Positions 31,465 to 40,167 are shown, counted from the first letter of the stretch. The stretch: 64,000 bases of DNA from Streptomyces sp. R33 (GCF_041200175.1 NZ_CP165727.1:1178001-1242000); one strand, 5' to 3'. Notes: a model not told the origin generated them from the letters alone. A program made the numbers and translations.

Positions 31465-32079
31465 TCAGCGCGGTGCCGGCGGCGGGACGAGGCGGTCCAA
31501 GTGGTGGCGGAGCACCGATGCGGCCGATTCGTGGGTGCGTTGACCCACCAGGACGCTGGTGCCGAGGCCCGCGGACATCGCCAGGAGGCTGATCGCCTCC
31601 GTACGCGCGTCCGTGTCCGGCGCGGCCAGTTCCGCGTCGACCGCCTGCTGGAGGAGACCCGTCAGGGCGTCCTCGGCCGCGTTCGGATTGTCGATGAACG
31701 GCTGCGCTGCGAGCGCTTCGTCCGTCAGGGCCAGGGCCGCGTACGCGGTGTACACGACGTGGAACGTCCGGCTGGCCTCGTCCGTGGGCAGTGACTCCAT
31801 CAGCAGCGCCTCGATCACCGCGCGCGGCCCCGGATTCTCCCCCACCGCCCGCAGCCGCTGCGCGACCCGGGCGCCGAGGCCGGCGGCCAGGTGCTGGAGC
31901 CCGTACAGGAGCAGGTTCTCCTTCGTCTGGAAGTAGTACTGGACGAGGCGCAGCGAAACCCCCGCCTCCGCGGCCACGTCCCGCATGCCCACCGTGTGCA
32001 GTCCTCGCCGACCGGCGACGCGTACCAGCGCCTCCGCGATCTGGCTGCGCCGCTCCTCGTGGTCCACACGCTTCGGCAT
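31465..32079 (-). CDS. TetR-family repressor
   Basis: A 204-aa TetR regulator. The HTH spans about residues 10-55 (QIAEALVRVAGRRGLHTVGM, then AAEAGVSLRLVQYYFQTKEN), followed by a helical ligand-binding domain. The start MPKRVDHEE is preceded by GGAG. It is divergent from the alpha/beta hydrolase, and two copies of a TGGTAC-N4-GTAYCA site lie between the genes, so it probably represses itself and the hydrolase. The ligand is unknown but may be a substrate of the hydrolase. Confidence 0.88.
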   Translation of the reverse strand: MPKRVDHEERRSQIAEALVRVAGRRGLHTVGMRDVAAEAGVSLRLVQYYFQTKENLLLYGLQHLAAGLGARVAQRLRAVGENPGPRAVIEALLMESLPTDEASRTFHVVYTAYAALALTDEALAAQPFIDNPNAAEDALTGLLQQAVDAELAAPDTDARTEAISLLAMSAGLGTSVLVGQRTHESAASVLRHHLDRLVPPPAPR

Positions 32080-32152
32080 CGGCTGTGTCTCCGCCCGTTC
32101 GATCCGTCGCGGTCCGGCCCGGTCCGGCCCCGGCCCTGCCGCAGATTTTTCA

Positions 32153-32190
32153 TGGTACCGCCGTACCAGCATCGTGGTACGGTCGTATCA
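32153..32190. promoter_or_regulatory. Twin TetR operators in a divergent promoter
   Basis: TGGTAC-CGCC-GTACCA (32153-32168) and TGGTAC-GGTC-GTATCA (32175-32190) have centres 22 bases apart, two DNA turns, between the TetR and hydrolase genes. The spacing is typical of cooperative binding by two dimers. Confidence 0.75.
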
Positions 32191-32220
32191 AATAGAGCGA
32201 CGGACCACCGGAGGTGCCCC

Positions 32221-33150
32221 GTGCCCGAGACCATGACGCGCGACCGCGACCGCAACCGCGTCCCGGCCGACGTCGGCCGCTACGTGAGCGACGAGCTGCG
32301 CGAGCGGTACTTCGCCGCCTGCGACGCCGTCTACGCCCTCGCGCCGGCCGCGGACGCCGAGATGGACATCGAGACGAGCTTCGGGACGACCCACGTCTAC
32401 CGGTTCGGCCCCGCCGATCCGCAGGCCGCCTCCCGGACCCCGGTGGTGCTCGTGCACGGCGCCGGGTCCAACTCCTCGATGTGGTACCCGAATCTCGCCG
32501 CCCTCAGCGCCCGGCGGCCGGTGTTCGCCGTCGACACCCTTGGCGATCCGGGCCGCAGCGTGCAGCACACCCCCATCCATCAGCCCGAGCGCGCCGCGCA
32601 GTGGCTCGACGAGGTCATCGAGCGCCTCGGCCTCGACCGGGTCCACCTGGTCGGCAGCTCGTACGGCGGCTGGCTTTCGCTGAACCAGGTGCACCGCCGG
32701 CCCGAGCGGCTGGCCTCGGTCACCCTGCTCGACCCGGGCGGCCTGGAGAAGACGGGAGCCCGCTTCTTCTTCTGGATCTTCATCAGCCTGTTCGCGACCA
32801 TCGCCCCCAAGCCGATCCGGCGGCGCATCGCAGCCTGGTTGGACCAACCCGTGCTCATCGTCCCGGAGTTGCGCGCGATGGTCCTGCTCGGCGTGCGCGC
32901 GTACCGGATCCGCCGGCCCAGCCCGCAGCCCCTGACCGAGGACGAACTGCGCACCATCCGCAAGCCGTTGTACGTCCTGCTCGGCGAGCAGAGCCTGCTC
33001 GTGCACCCGGAGCGGCAGCGCGAGCGCGTACCGCGCCTGATCCCCGGCGCCCTTGTCGAGATCATGGGCGACACCGGTCACGGACCCCAGATCGACCACG
33101 CCGACGAGACGAACGCCCGGATGCTGAAGTTCATGGACTCCATCGACTGA
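32221..33150 (+). CDS. Alpha/beta-fold hydrolase under TetR control
   Basis: A 309-aa cytoplasmic alpha/beta hydrolase. It has the oxyanion segment VVLVHGAGSNSSMWYPN, the nucleophile elbow LVGSSYGGWLS (Ser) and the catalytic His in EIMGDTGHGPQID. The acid is likely in the LLGEQSLLVHPER region. The insertion between strands 6 and 7 has a hydrophobic FFFWIFISLFATIAP lid. The start is a GTG with GGAGG six bases upstream. Esterase, lactonase and dehalogenase-like activities are all possible. It shares twin operators with the divergent TetR gene. Confidence 0.87.
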   Translation: MPETMTRDRDRNRVPADVGRYVSDELRERYFAACDAVYALAPAADAEMDIETSFGTTHVYRFGPADPQAASRTPVVLVHGAGSNSSMWYPNLAALSARRPVFAVDTLGDPGRSVQHTPIHQPERAAQWLDEVIERLGLDRVHLVGSSYGGWLSLNQVHRRPERLASVTLLDPGGLEKTGARFFFWIFISLFATIAPKPIRRRIAAWLDQPVLIVPELRAMVLLGVRAYRIRRPSPQPLTEDELRTIRKPLYVLLGEQSLLVHPERQRERVPRLIPGALVEIMGDTGHGPQIDHADETNARMLKFMDSID

Positions 33151-33156
33151 GCGGGA

Positions 33157-33194
33157 GTAGACAGTGTCTACGCATCTTGGTAGACACTGTCCAT
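33157..33194 (+). promoter_or_regulatory. Promoter with operators on both boxes; leaderless TetR-MFS operon
   Basis: GTAGACA-G-TGTCTAC (33157-33171) is a perfect palindrome and a second copy with two changes lies at 33180-33194. They contain TAGACA at 33158-33163 and 33181-33186, 17 bases apart, which fit -35 and -10 boxes. The ATG at 33193 comes six bases after the -10 box and has no ribosome site, so the mRNA is probably leaderless and self-repressed. Confidence 0.75.
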
Positions 33195-33876
33195 GGAACA
33201 GCACAGCCCGCTCCGGGAACGTCTGATCGACGTCGGCGTCGACCTCGTACTGACCGAGGGCACCGCCGCCCTCGGCCTGCGTGAGATCGCCCGCCGCGCC
33301 GGGGTGTCGCACGGCGCACCCCGGCGCTACTTCCCCACCCACCACTCCCTGCTCTCGGCGATCGCCCGGCGCGGATTCGCCGATCTCGGCGGCCGGTTCG
33401 CGGCGGCGACCGCCGGTGCTCCATCGCCGCGCGAGCAGGTGAAGGCGCTCGGGTACGCGTACGTCGGCTACGCGCTGGAGCACCGCGGGATGTTCGAGCT
33501 GATGTTCCGTCACGACCTGCTCGACAGCGAAGGACAGGAGAGCGCCGGGCCATCGGACACCGTGCAGGAAGACTCTGAGCAGGAAGACTCTGAGCAGGAA
33601 GACTCCGGGCAGGGGACCTCGGGGAAGCAGCCGAGGCTGCGTGAGTCCACCCTCCCCCTGTTCCGCCTGCTCGTCGGGCTCGTCTCCCGCTGCCGGGCCG
33701 GCGGGGACCCCGAGGTCACCGCCGCCGCCCTGTGGGCCAACCTGCACGGCGTGGCCCAGTTGTGGGCCTGGGGCAGCCTGCCCCTGGTCCTCGGCGATAC
33801 GGCCGGCCACCGGGCCGGGGTCGAACGGCTCGTCGACGCCGCCCTCGACGCCCACCTCGGGGCGGTCCCCGCATGA
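33193..33876 (+). CDS. TetR-family repressor of the downstream exporter
   Basis: A 227-aa TetR protein. The HTH region is VLTEGTAALGLREIARRAGV then SHGAPRRYFPTHHSLL. The ligand domain follows the TetR_C pattern with EHRGMFELMFRHDLL. Between helices it has an acidic low-complexity loop coded by a 15-bp tandem repeat (QEDSE, QEDSE, QEDSG at about residues 125-139), unusual in this family and possibly a slippage site. Its stop overlaps the MFS start (ATGA), and twin operators cover its own promoter, so it most likely controls itself and the exporter. Confidence 0.88.
   Translation: MEQHSPLRERLIDVGVDLVLTEGTAALGLREIARRAGVSHGAPRRYFPTHHSLLSAIARRGFADLGGRFAAATAGAPSPREQVKALGYAYVGYALEHRGMFELMFRHDLLDSEGQESAGPSDTVQEDSEQEDSEQEDSGQGTSGKQPRLRESTLPLFRLLVGLVSRCRAGGDPEVTAAALWANLHGVAQLWAWGSLPLVLGDTAGHRAGVERLVDAALDAHLGAVPA
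33565..33609 (+). repeat. 15-bp coding tandem repeat, three copies
   Basis: Three 15-bp units beginning CAGGAAGACTC encode QEDSE, QEDSE and QEDSG inside the TetR gene. The first two are identical, pointing to recent expansion. Confidence 0.85.
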
Positions 33877-35342
33877 GCCGCCCCCGGCCGCGGATCGCGC
33901 TCCTGGTCAGCGTCGGCGGCGCGATGCTGGTCGCCCTCGACGGCACCGTCCTCAGCGTCGCGCAGCCCAGCCTGCGCCACGGCCTCGGGGCGAGCGTGGC
34001 CCAGGTCCAGTGGACCAGCACCGCCTATCTCCTCGCCGTGGCCGCCTTCCTCGTCATCGCCGGCCGCCTCGGCGACCGGTACGGGCATCCGCGGCTGCTC
34101 CTCGTCGGCGCGCTCGGCTTCGCCGCGGCCTCCGCCGGGATCGCGCTCGCCCCCGGGATCGGCTGGGTCATCGCCCTGCGCGCCACCCAGGGGGTGTTCG
34201 GGGCCCTGCTCCAGCCGGCGACCCTCGCACTGCTGCGGCTCGCGTACCCGGCCGACCGGCTCTCCACCCCGGTGGCGGTCCGGACCAGTGCCATCGGCGT
34301 GGCCGCCGCGGCCGGTCCGCTGCTCGGGGGCGTGCTGGTCGCGCAGTCGGGCTGGCGTTCCGTGTTCGTGCTGAACGTGCCGATCGCCCTCGCGATCGCC
34401 GCGCTCGTTCTCGTCGTACGGGTGCCCGCGCCGGACCGGCTCGGGCCGGACGGCCCCGGATCGGCCCGGCCCTCGCTGACCGGGGCTGCCCTGCTGGCCG
34501 CGGCCCTCGCCGTACTCGTCCATGCGCTGGCCGGCGTACCCGCCCGGGGCTGGACCGCGCCGCCGACGCTGCTCGGGCTCGGCGGGGCCGCCGCCCTCGC
34601 GGCCGTGCTCGTACGGTACGAACGGCGGGCGGCGCAGCCCCTCGTACCGGCCGTGGTGGCGCGGTCCCGTCCGGTCGCGGCCTCGATGGCGCTGCTGCTG
34701 GCCGTCTCCGGCGGCATGTTCGGGGCGCTGTTCACGGCGACGTTCCTGCTCCAGGACGTACGGGGGCTCGGCCCGCTCGCCACCGGCCTGCTGGTGCTCC
34801 CGCTGACCGGCAGCATGGTCGCGGGCGCGCCGCTGGCGGCAACGGCGCTGCGCCGGTACGGGCCGCGCCGGACCGCGCTCACCGGTACGGGCCTGGTCGT
34901 CCTGGGGGTCGGCGGACTGGGCGCATGGTCCGGCCCGGCGGTCATGGCGGCCTTCGCGGTGCTCGGCGCCGGGTTCGCCGCCGTCATGGTGACCGCCACC
35001 GGCACGGTGGTCGGGGACGCCCCGGCCGGGTACGCGGGGGTCGTCGGCGGGCTCAAGCAGACGGCGATGAACGTCGGTCCGACCCTGGGCATCGCCGTCG
35101 CGGCGGGCGGGGGCGCGGGCGCCGGGGCCGCGCCGGCCGCCCTGTTCGTCCTGGCGGCGCTGTCCGCCGTGGGACTGCTGCCGGCGTCACTGCTGCCGCG
35201 CGGCGCGCGCCGTGCAGCTGCGGGCGACGTCGTCGGCGAAGACCCGGGCCAGCGGGGACAGGGACGCCCAGCGGCGAACGGCCCAGCCGACCGCGAGAGC
35301 AGGCAGCGCCGGGACCGGGACGAGGCGCAGCGGGCCGTCTGA
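33873..35342 (+). CDS. MFS exporter (DHA2-like) coupled to its TetR
   Basis: A 489-aa transporter with about 14 helices up to residue 440. It shows helix-1 LVALDGTVLSVAQPSL, motif A AGRLGDRYGHPRLLLVGA and an antiporter-type segment in helix 5 (AAAAGPLLGGVLVAQSG). It should export drugs or metabolites. Its start overlaps the TetR stop. The C-terminal 45 residues (from about GARRAAAGDVVGE) are hydrophilic and are read opposite the end of the LysR gene over 156 bases. That tail looks like readthrough after loss of an earlier stop rather than a real domain. Confidence 0.87.
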   Translation: MSRPRPRIALLVSVGGAMLVALDGTVLSVAQPSLRHGLGASVAQVQWTSTAYLLAVAAFLVIAGRLGDRYGHPRLLLVGALGFAAASAGIALAPGIGWVIALRATQGVFGALLQPATLALLRLAYPADRLSTPVAVRTSAIGVAAAAGPLLGGVLVAQSGWRSVFVLNVPIALAIAALVLVVRVPAPDRLGPDGPGSARPSLTGAALLAAALAVLVHALAGVPARGWTAPPTLLGLGGAAALAAVLVRYERRAAQPLVPAVVARSRPVAASMALLLAVSGGMFGALFTATFLLQDVRGLGPLATGLLVLPLTGSMVAGAPLAATALRRYGPRRTALTGTGLVVLGVGGLGAWSGPAVMAAFAVLGAGFAAVMVTATGTVVGDAPAGYAGVVGGLKQTAMNVGPTLGIAVAAGGGAGAGAAPAALFVLAALSAVGLLPASLLPRGARRAAAGDVVGEDPGQRGQGRPAANGPADRESRQRRDRDEAQRAV

Positions 35343-36095
35343 CCCGGGGACCCGCCAGCCGGGCAGTGCCGGCACGACGGCGTGGCCGAGGCCCAGTTCG
35401 GCCAGCAGCAGGGCGGTGTCCCAGTCGGCCACGCTGGTGTCGGACCGTATCCGGATGCCGGATTCCGCGAAGGCGGCGTCGAGGTGGGCCCGGGACGCGG
35501 AGTTCTCCGGGAGCCGGATGTGGCGGATGCCGGCGAGGTCGGCCGGCTCGATGCGGGTCCGGGCGGCGAGGGGGTCGTCGGCGCAGACCGCGAGCACCCA
35601 GGGCAGCTCCATCACCGGGCGCTGTTCGATGCCGCGCACGGGCCTGCCGATGGTGATCCAGGCGAGGTCCAGGTCGTCGGCGGCGAGCGCGTCGAAGCAG
35701 CTGCGGCTGGAGTTCTCGGTCTGGAACTCCAGGCTGACCTGGGGGTGGCGGCGCCGGAAGTCGACGACCGCCTCGGACATGAAGTGCCGGACGGTCGTCG
35801 CGCCCGTGGTGATGCGCACCGAGGCGGTGTCCCCGCGGACGAGGTCGTCGAGGCGCCGCAGGGCGCCGTCGAGCCCGGCGATGCCGTCGGCGGCGGCCGC
35901 CTGGAGGATGCGCCCGGCCTCGGTGGGGACGACGCCGCGGGCGTGCCGCTCCAGCAGACCGGTGCCGGTCTGCTTCTCGAGGCGGCGGACGTGCTGGCTG
36001 ACGGCCGACTGGGTGCAGCCGAGGTCGCGGGCGACGGCGCTGAGACTGCCGGCCCGGCAGACGGCCACGAAGACGCGGAGATCGTCGAGGGTCAT
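35187..36095 (-). CDS. LysR-family transcription regulator
   Basis: A 302-aa LysR protein. The N-terminal winged helix is typical (DDLRVFVAVCRAGSLSAVAR, then CTQSAVSQHVRRLEKQTGTG). Two effector lobes follow from about residue 90 (VRITTGATTVRHFMSEAVVD, then DLDLAWITIGRP). The start MTLDDL is chosen over an upstream TTG. A perfect 16-bp palindrome lies six bases before the start codon, as expected for self-control. The target may be the divergent gene at 36285. Its 3' end overlaps the MFS gene by 156 bases tail to tail. Confidence 0.9.
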   Translation of the reverse strand: MTLDDLRVFVAVCRAGSLSAVARDLGCTQSAVSQHVRRLEKQTGTGLLERHARGVVPTEAGRILQAAAADGIAGLDGALRRLDDLVRGDTASVRITTGATTVRHFMSEAVVDFRRRHPQVSLEFQTENSSRSCFDALAADDLDLAWITIGRPVRGIEQRPVMELPWVLAVCADDPLAARTRIEPADLAGIRHIRLPENSASRAHLDAAFAESGIRIRSDTSVADWDTALLLAELGLGHAVVPALPGWRVPGSDGPLRLVPVPALPALAVGWAVRRWASLSPLARVFADDVARSCTARAARQQ

Positions 36096-36100
36096 GGGAT

Positions 36101-36116
36101 CCAAGCTACAGCTTGG
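36101..36116. promoter_or_regulatory. Palindrome at the LysR start, likely autoregulatory site
   Basis: CCAAGCT-AC-AGCTTGG is a perfect inverted repeat just upstream of the LysR ATG. A LysR (T-N11-A) site or other operator is likely; a promoter-like TTGACT at 36139-36144 with CATGAT at 36162-36167 serves the divergent gene. Confidence 0.55.
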
Positions 36117-36189
36117 GTGTTGATAGGAATTCAGAGGATTGACTTGGGTTTACGGCTGAACCATGATCAATACAGGGCCCAGGGCGGCA

Positions 36190-36240
36190 ACCCGTCCCCG
36201 CCTGCACCACGGTCCGGACCCGGCGCAGGCGGGGACGGGT
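36190..36240 (+). promoter_or_regulatory. Strong leader hairpin ahead of the gene at 36285
   Basis: Arms 36190-36205 and 36225-36240 pair perfectly over 16 bp, and the 19-base loop contains a smaller self-complementary GGTCCGGACC. The hairpin lies between a promoter-like sequence and the ATG at 36285, with no gene ending here, so it may attenuate transcription or shape the leader RNA. Confidence 0.55.
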
Positions 36241-36284
36241 GTCGACCCGCACCATTCGTCCAGGCGCGAGGAAGGAACACGCCC

Positions 36285-36857
36285 ATGCCGGTACCGGCAC
36301 AGCCCGACGGGCCGGAGGCCCGCGCCCTTGCCCTGCTGCGCGAGCTGGGCGCCGGGCGGCTCGAACACCCCGGCGGCACCCTGCTCGCTCATCTGGAACG
36401 CGTACGGGCGCAGCTCGGGGCGTGGGGTGCCCGGCCGGCGCTCCGACTCGCGGGTCTGTGCCACGCGTTCTACGGTACGGACGGCTTCGCCACCGCCCTG
36501 CTGCCGGTCGACCGGCGGTCCGCGCTCGCGGCGGTGATCGGGGCGGAGGCCGAGGCGATCGTCTACTTCTACGCCGGTTGCGACCGCGCGGCCTCCTATC
36601 CGACGCTCGCCGCAGACGAGGAGGGCGCGGCTTCGTTCCGCGACCGGTTCACCGGCCAGGTGTACTCCCCCGACCGCAGGTCGCGGCGGGATTTCGCCGA
36701 GTTGTCCGCCGCGAACGAACTGGACCTCGCCCGGATCGACCCCGCGTTCCGCGCGGCCCACGGGCCCGGTCTCCTCGCGCTGTTCACCCGGCTGCGGGGC
36801 CTGCTGACCGAGCCGGCCTGGCGGGACTGCCAGGCCGTGCTCGGCGGTGCGTCCTGA
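36285..36857 (+). CDS. HD-like metal-dependent protein (DUF6817-like)
   Basis: A 190-aa protein. The stretch HPGGTLLAHLERVRAQLGAW then LRLAGLCHAFYGTDGFATAL has spaced histidines and an acidic residue in helices, as in HD-type hydrolase folds, and the overall pattern recalls DUF6817. Later conserved-looking parts are EAEAIVYFYAGCDRAASYP and RRDFAELSAANELDLARI. The substrate is unknown. The start has AGGAAGGA eight bases upstream. It is divergent from LysR and preceded by a strong hairpin. It ends 13 bases from the convergent GH31 gene. Confidence 0.65.
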   Translation: MPVPAQPDGPEARALALLRELGAGRLEHPGGTLLAHLERVRAQLGAWGARPALRLAGLCHAFYGTDGFATALLPVDRRSALAAVIGAEAEAIVYFYAGCDRAASYPTLAADEEGAASFRDRFTGQVYSPDRRSRRDFAELSAANELDLARIDPAFRAAHGPGLLALFTRLRGLLTEPAWRDCQAVLGGAS

Positions 36858-36870
36858 GCCGTGAGCGGGA

Positions 36871-39800
36871 TCAGGGTGTGAAGGTCCAGCGCTGGGCCGG
36901 GCTGTTGTCGCAGGCGGTGCGGGTGAGTGCGGTGCCGTTCGCGGTGCCGGCGCCGACCGGTGCCAGGCACTGGCCGAGCGTACGGAGGCTGCCGTCCGGC
37001 CCCGGCTGCCAGGTCTGGCCGGCGGCTGCGCCGCACGTCTGGACGGTGATCCGGGAGGGGCTCGTACCGTCGAGGCAGACCCCGCCCAGGCCGGTGACGT
37101 GGCCGTCGGTCTTCAGGCTCCACCGCTGGTTGGGGCCGCCGTGGCAGGAGTACAGGGTGGGTTCGGTGCCCGGCACGGTCGCACTGTGCGGCAGGTCGGC
37201 GCAGCGGGCGGAGGCCGCGTTCACGAGGGTGGCGTCGGCCGGGAGCGGGGCGGCGCGCCCGGTGAGGCTGATCTCGGCGGCGCTGGTCCAGGGGCCGCGG
37301 CCGCCGGCTTCGGTGAGGGCCCTGAGGCGGAGGTAGCGGCCGGTCTTCGCGGACAGGGACACGGACTTGGCCGCGGCGGTGTCGGCGAAGCTGCCGGTCG
37401 CCACCGGGGAGCCCCAGTCGGTGGTGCTGTCGGAGACGTACACCTCGTAGCCGCCGATCCGGCCGTTGACGCCGCCGTCCTGGCGGGGCAGGTAGCCGAG
37501 GCCGTCGACCGCGTAGCGGGCGCCGAGGTCGATGCGGATCTCGTGCGGGAGCGCGGCCGGGGTGCCGGAGGACCAGGCGGTGTGCCAGAGCGTGGCCGGG
37601 TTGCCGTCGAAGGCGTTCTTGGCCGCGCCGTCCTCGGCGGCGGTCTCCTGGCTGTCGGCGGACACCAGGGTCCAGGCCGACTGCGGGATCGGGGCGGAGG
37701 TCGCCGGGACCGGGTCGGCCGCCGGGATCGAGGTGCCGGTGGCCGTGATGGCGAACGCGCCCGACTTCGTACCGGTCTTGACCCACAGGATGCCGCCGCG
37801 GTCGGCGGGGTCGAAGTACCAGCCGGACGCGGCCGCGTCGTAGCCGGCCTTGGAGGTCTGGCGGGCCAGGGCGCTGCCGTCCGCCGTCACCGTGCCCGGC
37901 GCGGAGGCCACGTGGAGGGTGAACTCGTAGCCGCGCGCGGCGGGCTTGCCGGTGTAGCTGCCGGTGGGGGCGCCGACGGAGACGCTGACCGTGCCGGAGC
38001 CGGCGGCCGGGGCGGTGACGTCCACCTGCTGACGGGCGTACGCGCCGGACTGGTGGGCACGGGTGAGCCCGTCGTCCTCGTAGAGGCTGAAGGAGGAGTT
38101 GCCGCGCGGGTGGATGTCGTAGGTGAGGGTGGAGACGGGCTTCTCGCCCGTGTAGTTCATCTGCGGCCACATCGGCACGATCGCCCCGCCCTTGACGAAG
38201 AGCGGGAGGGTGTCGAGCGGCGCCTGGTAGTTGCCCAGCCAGCCCGGGCCGGCGTACGTCTTGCCGGTCCAGTAGTCCGTCCAGGTTCCGGCGGGCAGGT
38301 AGATGCCGTCACGGACGGAGGTGTCGGAGACGACGGGGGCGACGAGGAAGGAGTCGCCTGCCATGAACTGGCCGCTGGTGAGGTTGCCGCGGGCCACCGG
38401 GTCGTCCGGGTACTCCAGGACGAGGGCGCGGGTGCTCGGCACGCCGCTCTCGTGCGCGGTGCGGCTCATCGTGTACAGGTACGGCATCAGCCGCATCTTG
38501 AGCTGCAGGTACTTGCGGTTGATGGAGAGGTACGGCTCGGCGAAGCGCCAGGGCTGCTTGTCCTGGTAGCCGGCGGACGGGTTGGTCGCGCCCCAGCCCG
38601 ACATGGTCATGAAGGCGGGGGTGAAGGCCTTCCACTGGAGGTCGCGGGTGTACGTCTTGGGGCTGCCGCCGAAGATGCCGTCGATGTCGCCGGAGGCGTA
38701 GTTGAGGCCGGACAGGCCGGCGCCGGCGATGGCCGGGACGTGCCAGCGCATGTCGTCCCAGGTGCCGTTGGTGTCGCCGGTCCACACGACGGCGTTGCGC
38801 TGGGTACCGGCCCAGCCGTCGACGGTCCAGACGTAGCGGCGGGCGTCGGAGTTCTTCTCGATGCCGTCGACGGCCTGCTGTACGCCGGCGAAGGCGGTCT
38901 TGTAGCCGCCGCCGATCCAGGCGACGTCCGTCTTCACGCCGCGGGTTCCGGCCACGGCGACTTCGTCGGCGATGGATCCGAGACCGGTGGAGGTCCACAG
39001 TCCGGTCTGGAAGCCCTTGGCCTTCAGGGCGTCGACCGTCGACTTGAGCGGGGCGGTGTAGCCGCAGCCGTAGCCGTCGTTGGGAAGGAACCAGCCCGAG
39101 GGCATGTCTGCGGCGCGGGCGTCGGCGGCGTAGCCGGCCACATCGGGCGTGGTCTGGTGGCGCAGGCGGTTGTGGTCGCCCTGGTAGTCGGGGTTGGAGG
39201 CGTTGAAACAGTCGGCATTGCCCAGTTCCAGGCCCCACATCGGGGCCATGAAGGGCTTTCCGCTGACGTCGGTGTACGCGTCGAGCACGGATTTCAGCGA
39301 GCCGCCGGTGAAGTACCAGGCGTCGAAGCGCTTCTCGTCATGGGTGAGGGTCGTGGGGGCGTTGAATCCGTACGAGCCGGGGGCCCAGGTGTTGCGCATG
39401 ACGCCGTAGCCGTTGGTGGACATGTAGAAGGGGGCGGGGCTGGCGTTGTTGTTCTCGCGCCATTTGTTGTCGACGGCCACGGGGACGGTCTTGCCGCGCA
39501 GCGCCCATTCACCGAGGCGCAGGCCGGTGCCGTAGAACTGCTCGTCGCCGCCGCGGGCCAGGTACTGGGTGGTCTGGGTAGCGGTCCAGGAGGTGGGCTG
39601 GGTCTCCTGCCAGACCAGGGTGGAGTTGTCGGCGCGGTAGACCGAGAACTGCAGGGGCGTCTTGTTGACGCGGATGTTCAGGGCTCCGGTGGTGATCCGG
39701 TAGTACGCGCCCGCGTCGGTGAAGGTGGTGTCGACGGAGCCGAAGTCGGTGGTCGGGGCGAGGTCGGAGCCGGCCGGATCGTTGGTGAACGCGCCGTCGG

Positions 39801-40080
39801 GTGACAGCCAGATGCGGAAGATGTCGGCGCGGGCGACGACCACGCGGGCCTTCGCACCGGCGGTCGTGGTGACGGTGAAGGTGTTCCCGGACTGTGTGAG
39901 GCCGGTGGCGTTGCCTGCCGTGGCGGGGGCCGGGGCCGCGGCGGCCGGCGAGGTCATCGGTCCGGCGGCGGCCAGCCCCGCGACGGCAAGGGCCCCGGCG
40001 AGCACCGCGGCGAGGGGCGCTCGCCGCCGCTTCACCTTTTTGCGGGTGTGGATGCGGCTGGGGATGCGGATGAGTCTCAT
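36871..40080 (-). CDS. Secreted GH31 glycosidase with F5/8 and ricin-type lectin domains
   Basis: A 1069-aa secreted multidomain enzyme. A long basic n-region and hydrophobic core end near AAAAPAPATAG. The N-terminal beta-domain leads to a GH31 TIM barrel, with a likely nucleophile Asp385 (GVKTDVAWIGGG) and acid/base Asp436 in the family motif VVWTGDTNGTWDD. The GH31 closing motif DIDGIFGG follows. A beta-sandwich and a discoidin/CBM32 domain lie at about 740-880 (AAKNAFDGNPATLWHTAWSS), and a ricin-B/CBM13 trefoil fills the last 130 residues (QRWSLKTDG, then PAQRWTF). It should act on alpha-linked polysaccharide outside the cell. The exact linkage is not predictable. The start MRLIRI has GGAG upstream. 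Confidence 0.9.
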   Translation of the reverse strand: MRLIRIPSRIHTRKKVKRRRAPLAAVLAGALAVAGLAAAGPMTSPAAAAPAPATAGNATGLTQSGNTFTVTTTAGAKARVVVARADIFRIWLSPDGAFTNDPAGSDLAPTTDFGSVDTTFTDAGAYYRITTGALNIRVNKTPLQFSVYRADNSTLVWQETQPTSWTATQTTQYLARGGDEQFYGTGLRLGEWALRGKTVPVAVDNKWRENNNASPAPFYMSTNGYGVMRNTWAPGSYGFNAPTTLTHDEKRFDAWYFTGGSLKSVLDAYTDVSGKPFMAPMWGLELGNADCFNASNPDYQGDHNRLRHQTTPDVAGYAADARAADMPSGWFLPNDGYGCGYTAPLKSTVDALKAKGFQTGLWTSTGLGSIADEVAVAGTRGVKTDVAWIGGGYKTAFAGVQQAVDGIEKNSDARRYVWTVDGWAGTQRNAVVWTGDTNGTWDDMRWHVPAIAGAGLSGLNYASGDIDGIFGGSPKTYTRDLQWKAFTPAFMTMSGWGATNPSAGYQDKQPWRFAEPYLSINRKYLQLKMRLMPYLYTMSRTAHESGVPSTRALVLEYPDDPVARGNLTSGQFMAGDSFLVAPVVSDTSVRDGIYLPAGTWTDYWTGKTYAGPGWLGNYQAPLDTLPLFVKGGAIVPMWPQMNYTGEKPVSTLTYDIHPRGNSSFSLYEDDGLTRAHQSGAYARQQVDVTAPAAGSGTVSVSVGAPTGSYTGKPAARGYEFTLHVASAPGTVTADGSALARQTSKAGYDAAASGWYFDPADRGGILWVKTGTKSGAFAITATGTSIPAADPVPATSAPIPQSAWTLVSADSQETAAEDGAAKNAFDGNPATLWHTAWSSGTPAALPHEIRIDLGARYAVDGLGYLPRQDGGVNGRIGGYEVYVSDSTTDWGSPVATGSFADTAAAKSVSLSAKTGRYLRLRALTEAGGRGPWTSAAEISLTGRAAPLPADATLVNAASARCADLPHSATVPGTEPTLYSCHGGPNQRWSLKTDGHVTGLGGVCLDGTSPSRITVQTCGAAAGQTWQPGPDGSLRTLGQCLAPVGAGTANGTALTRTACDNSPAQRWTFTP

Positions 40081-40167
40081 GGGGCAGCTCCTCGTGCGGT
40101 CCGGATTGCGGACACACCGCTTTGGCATGCGCCTGGCAAGATAGCGGCCCACGGAGATCACTTGAAG

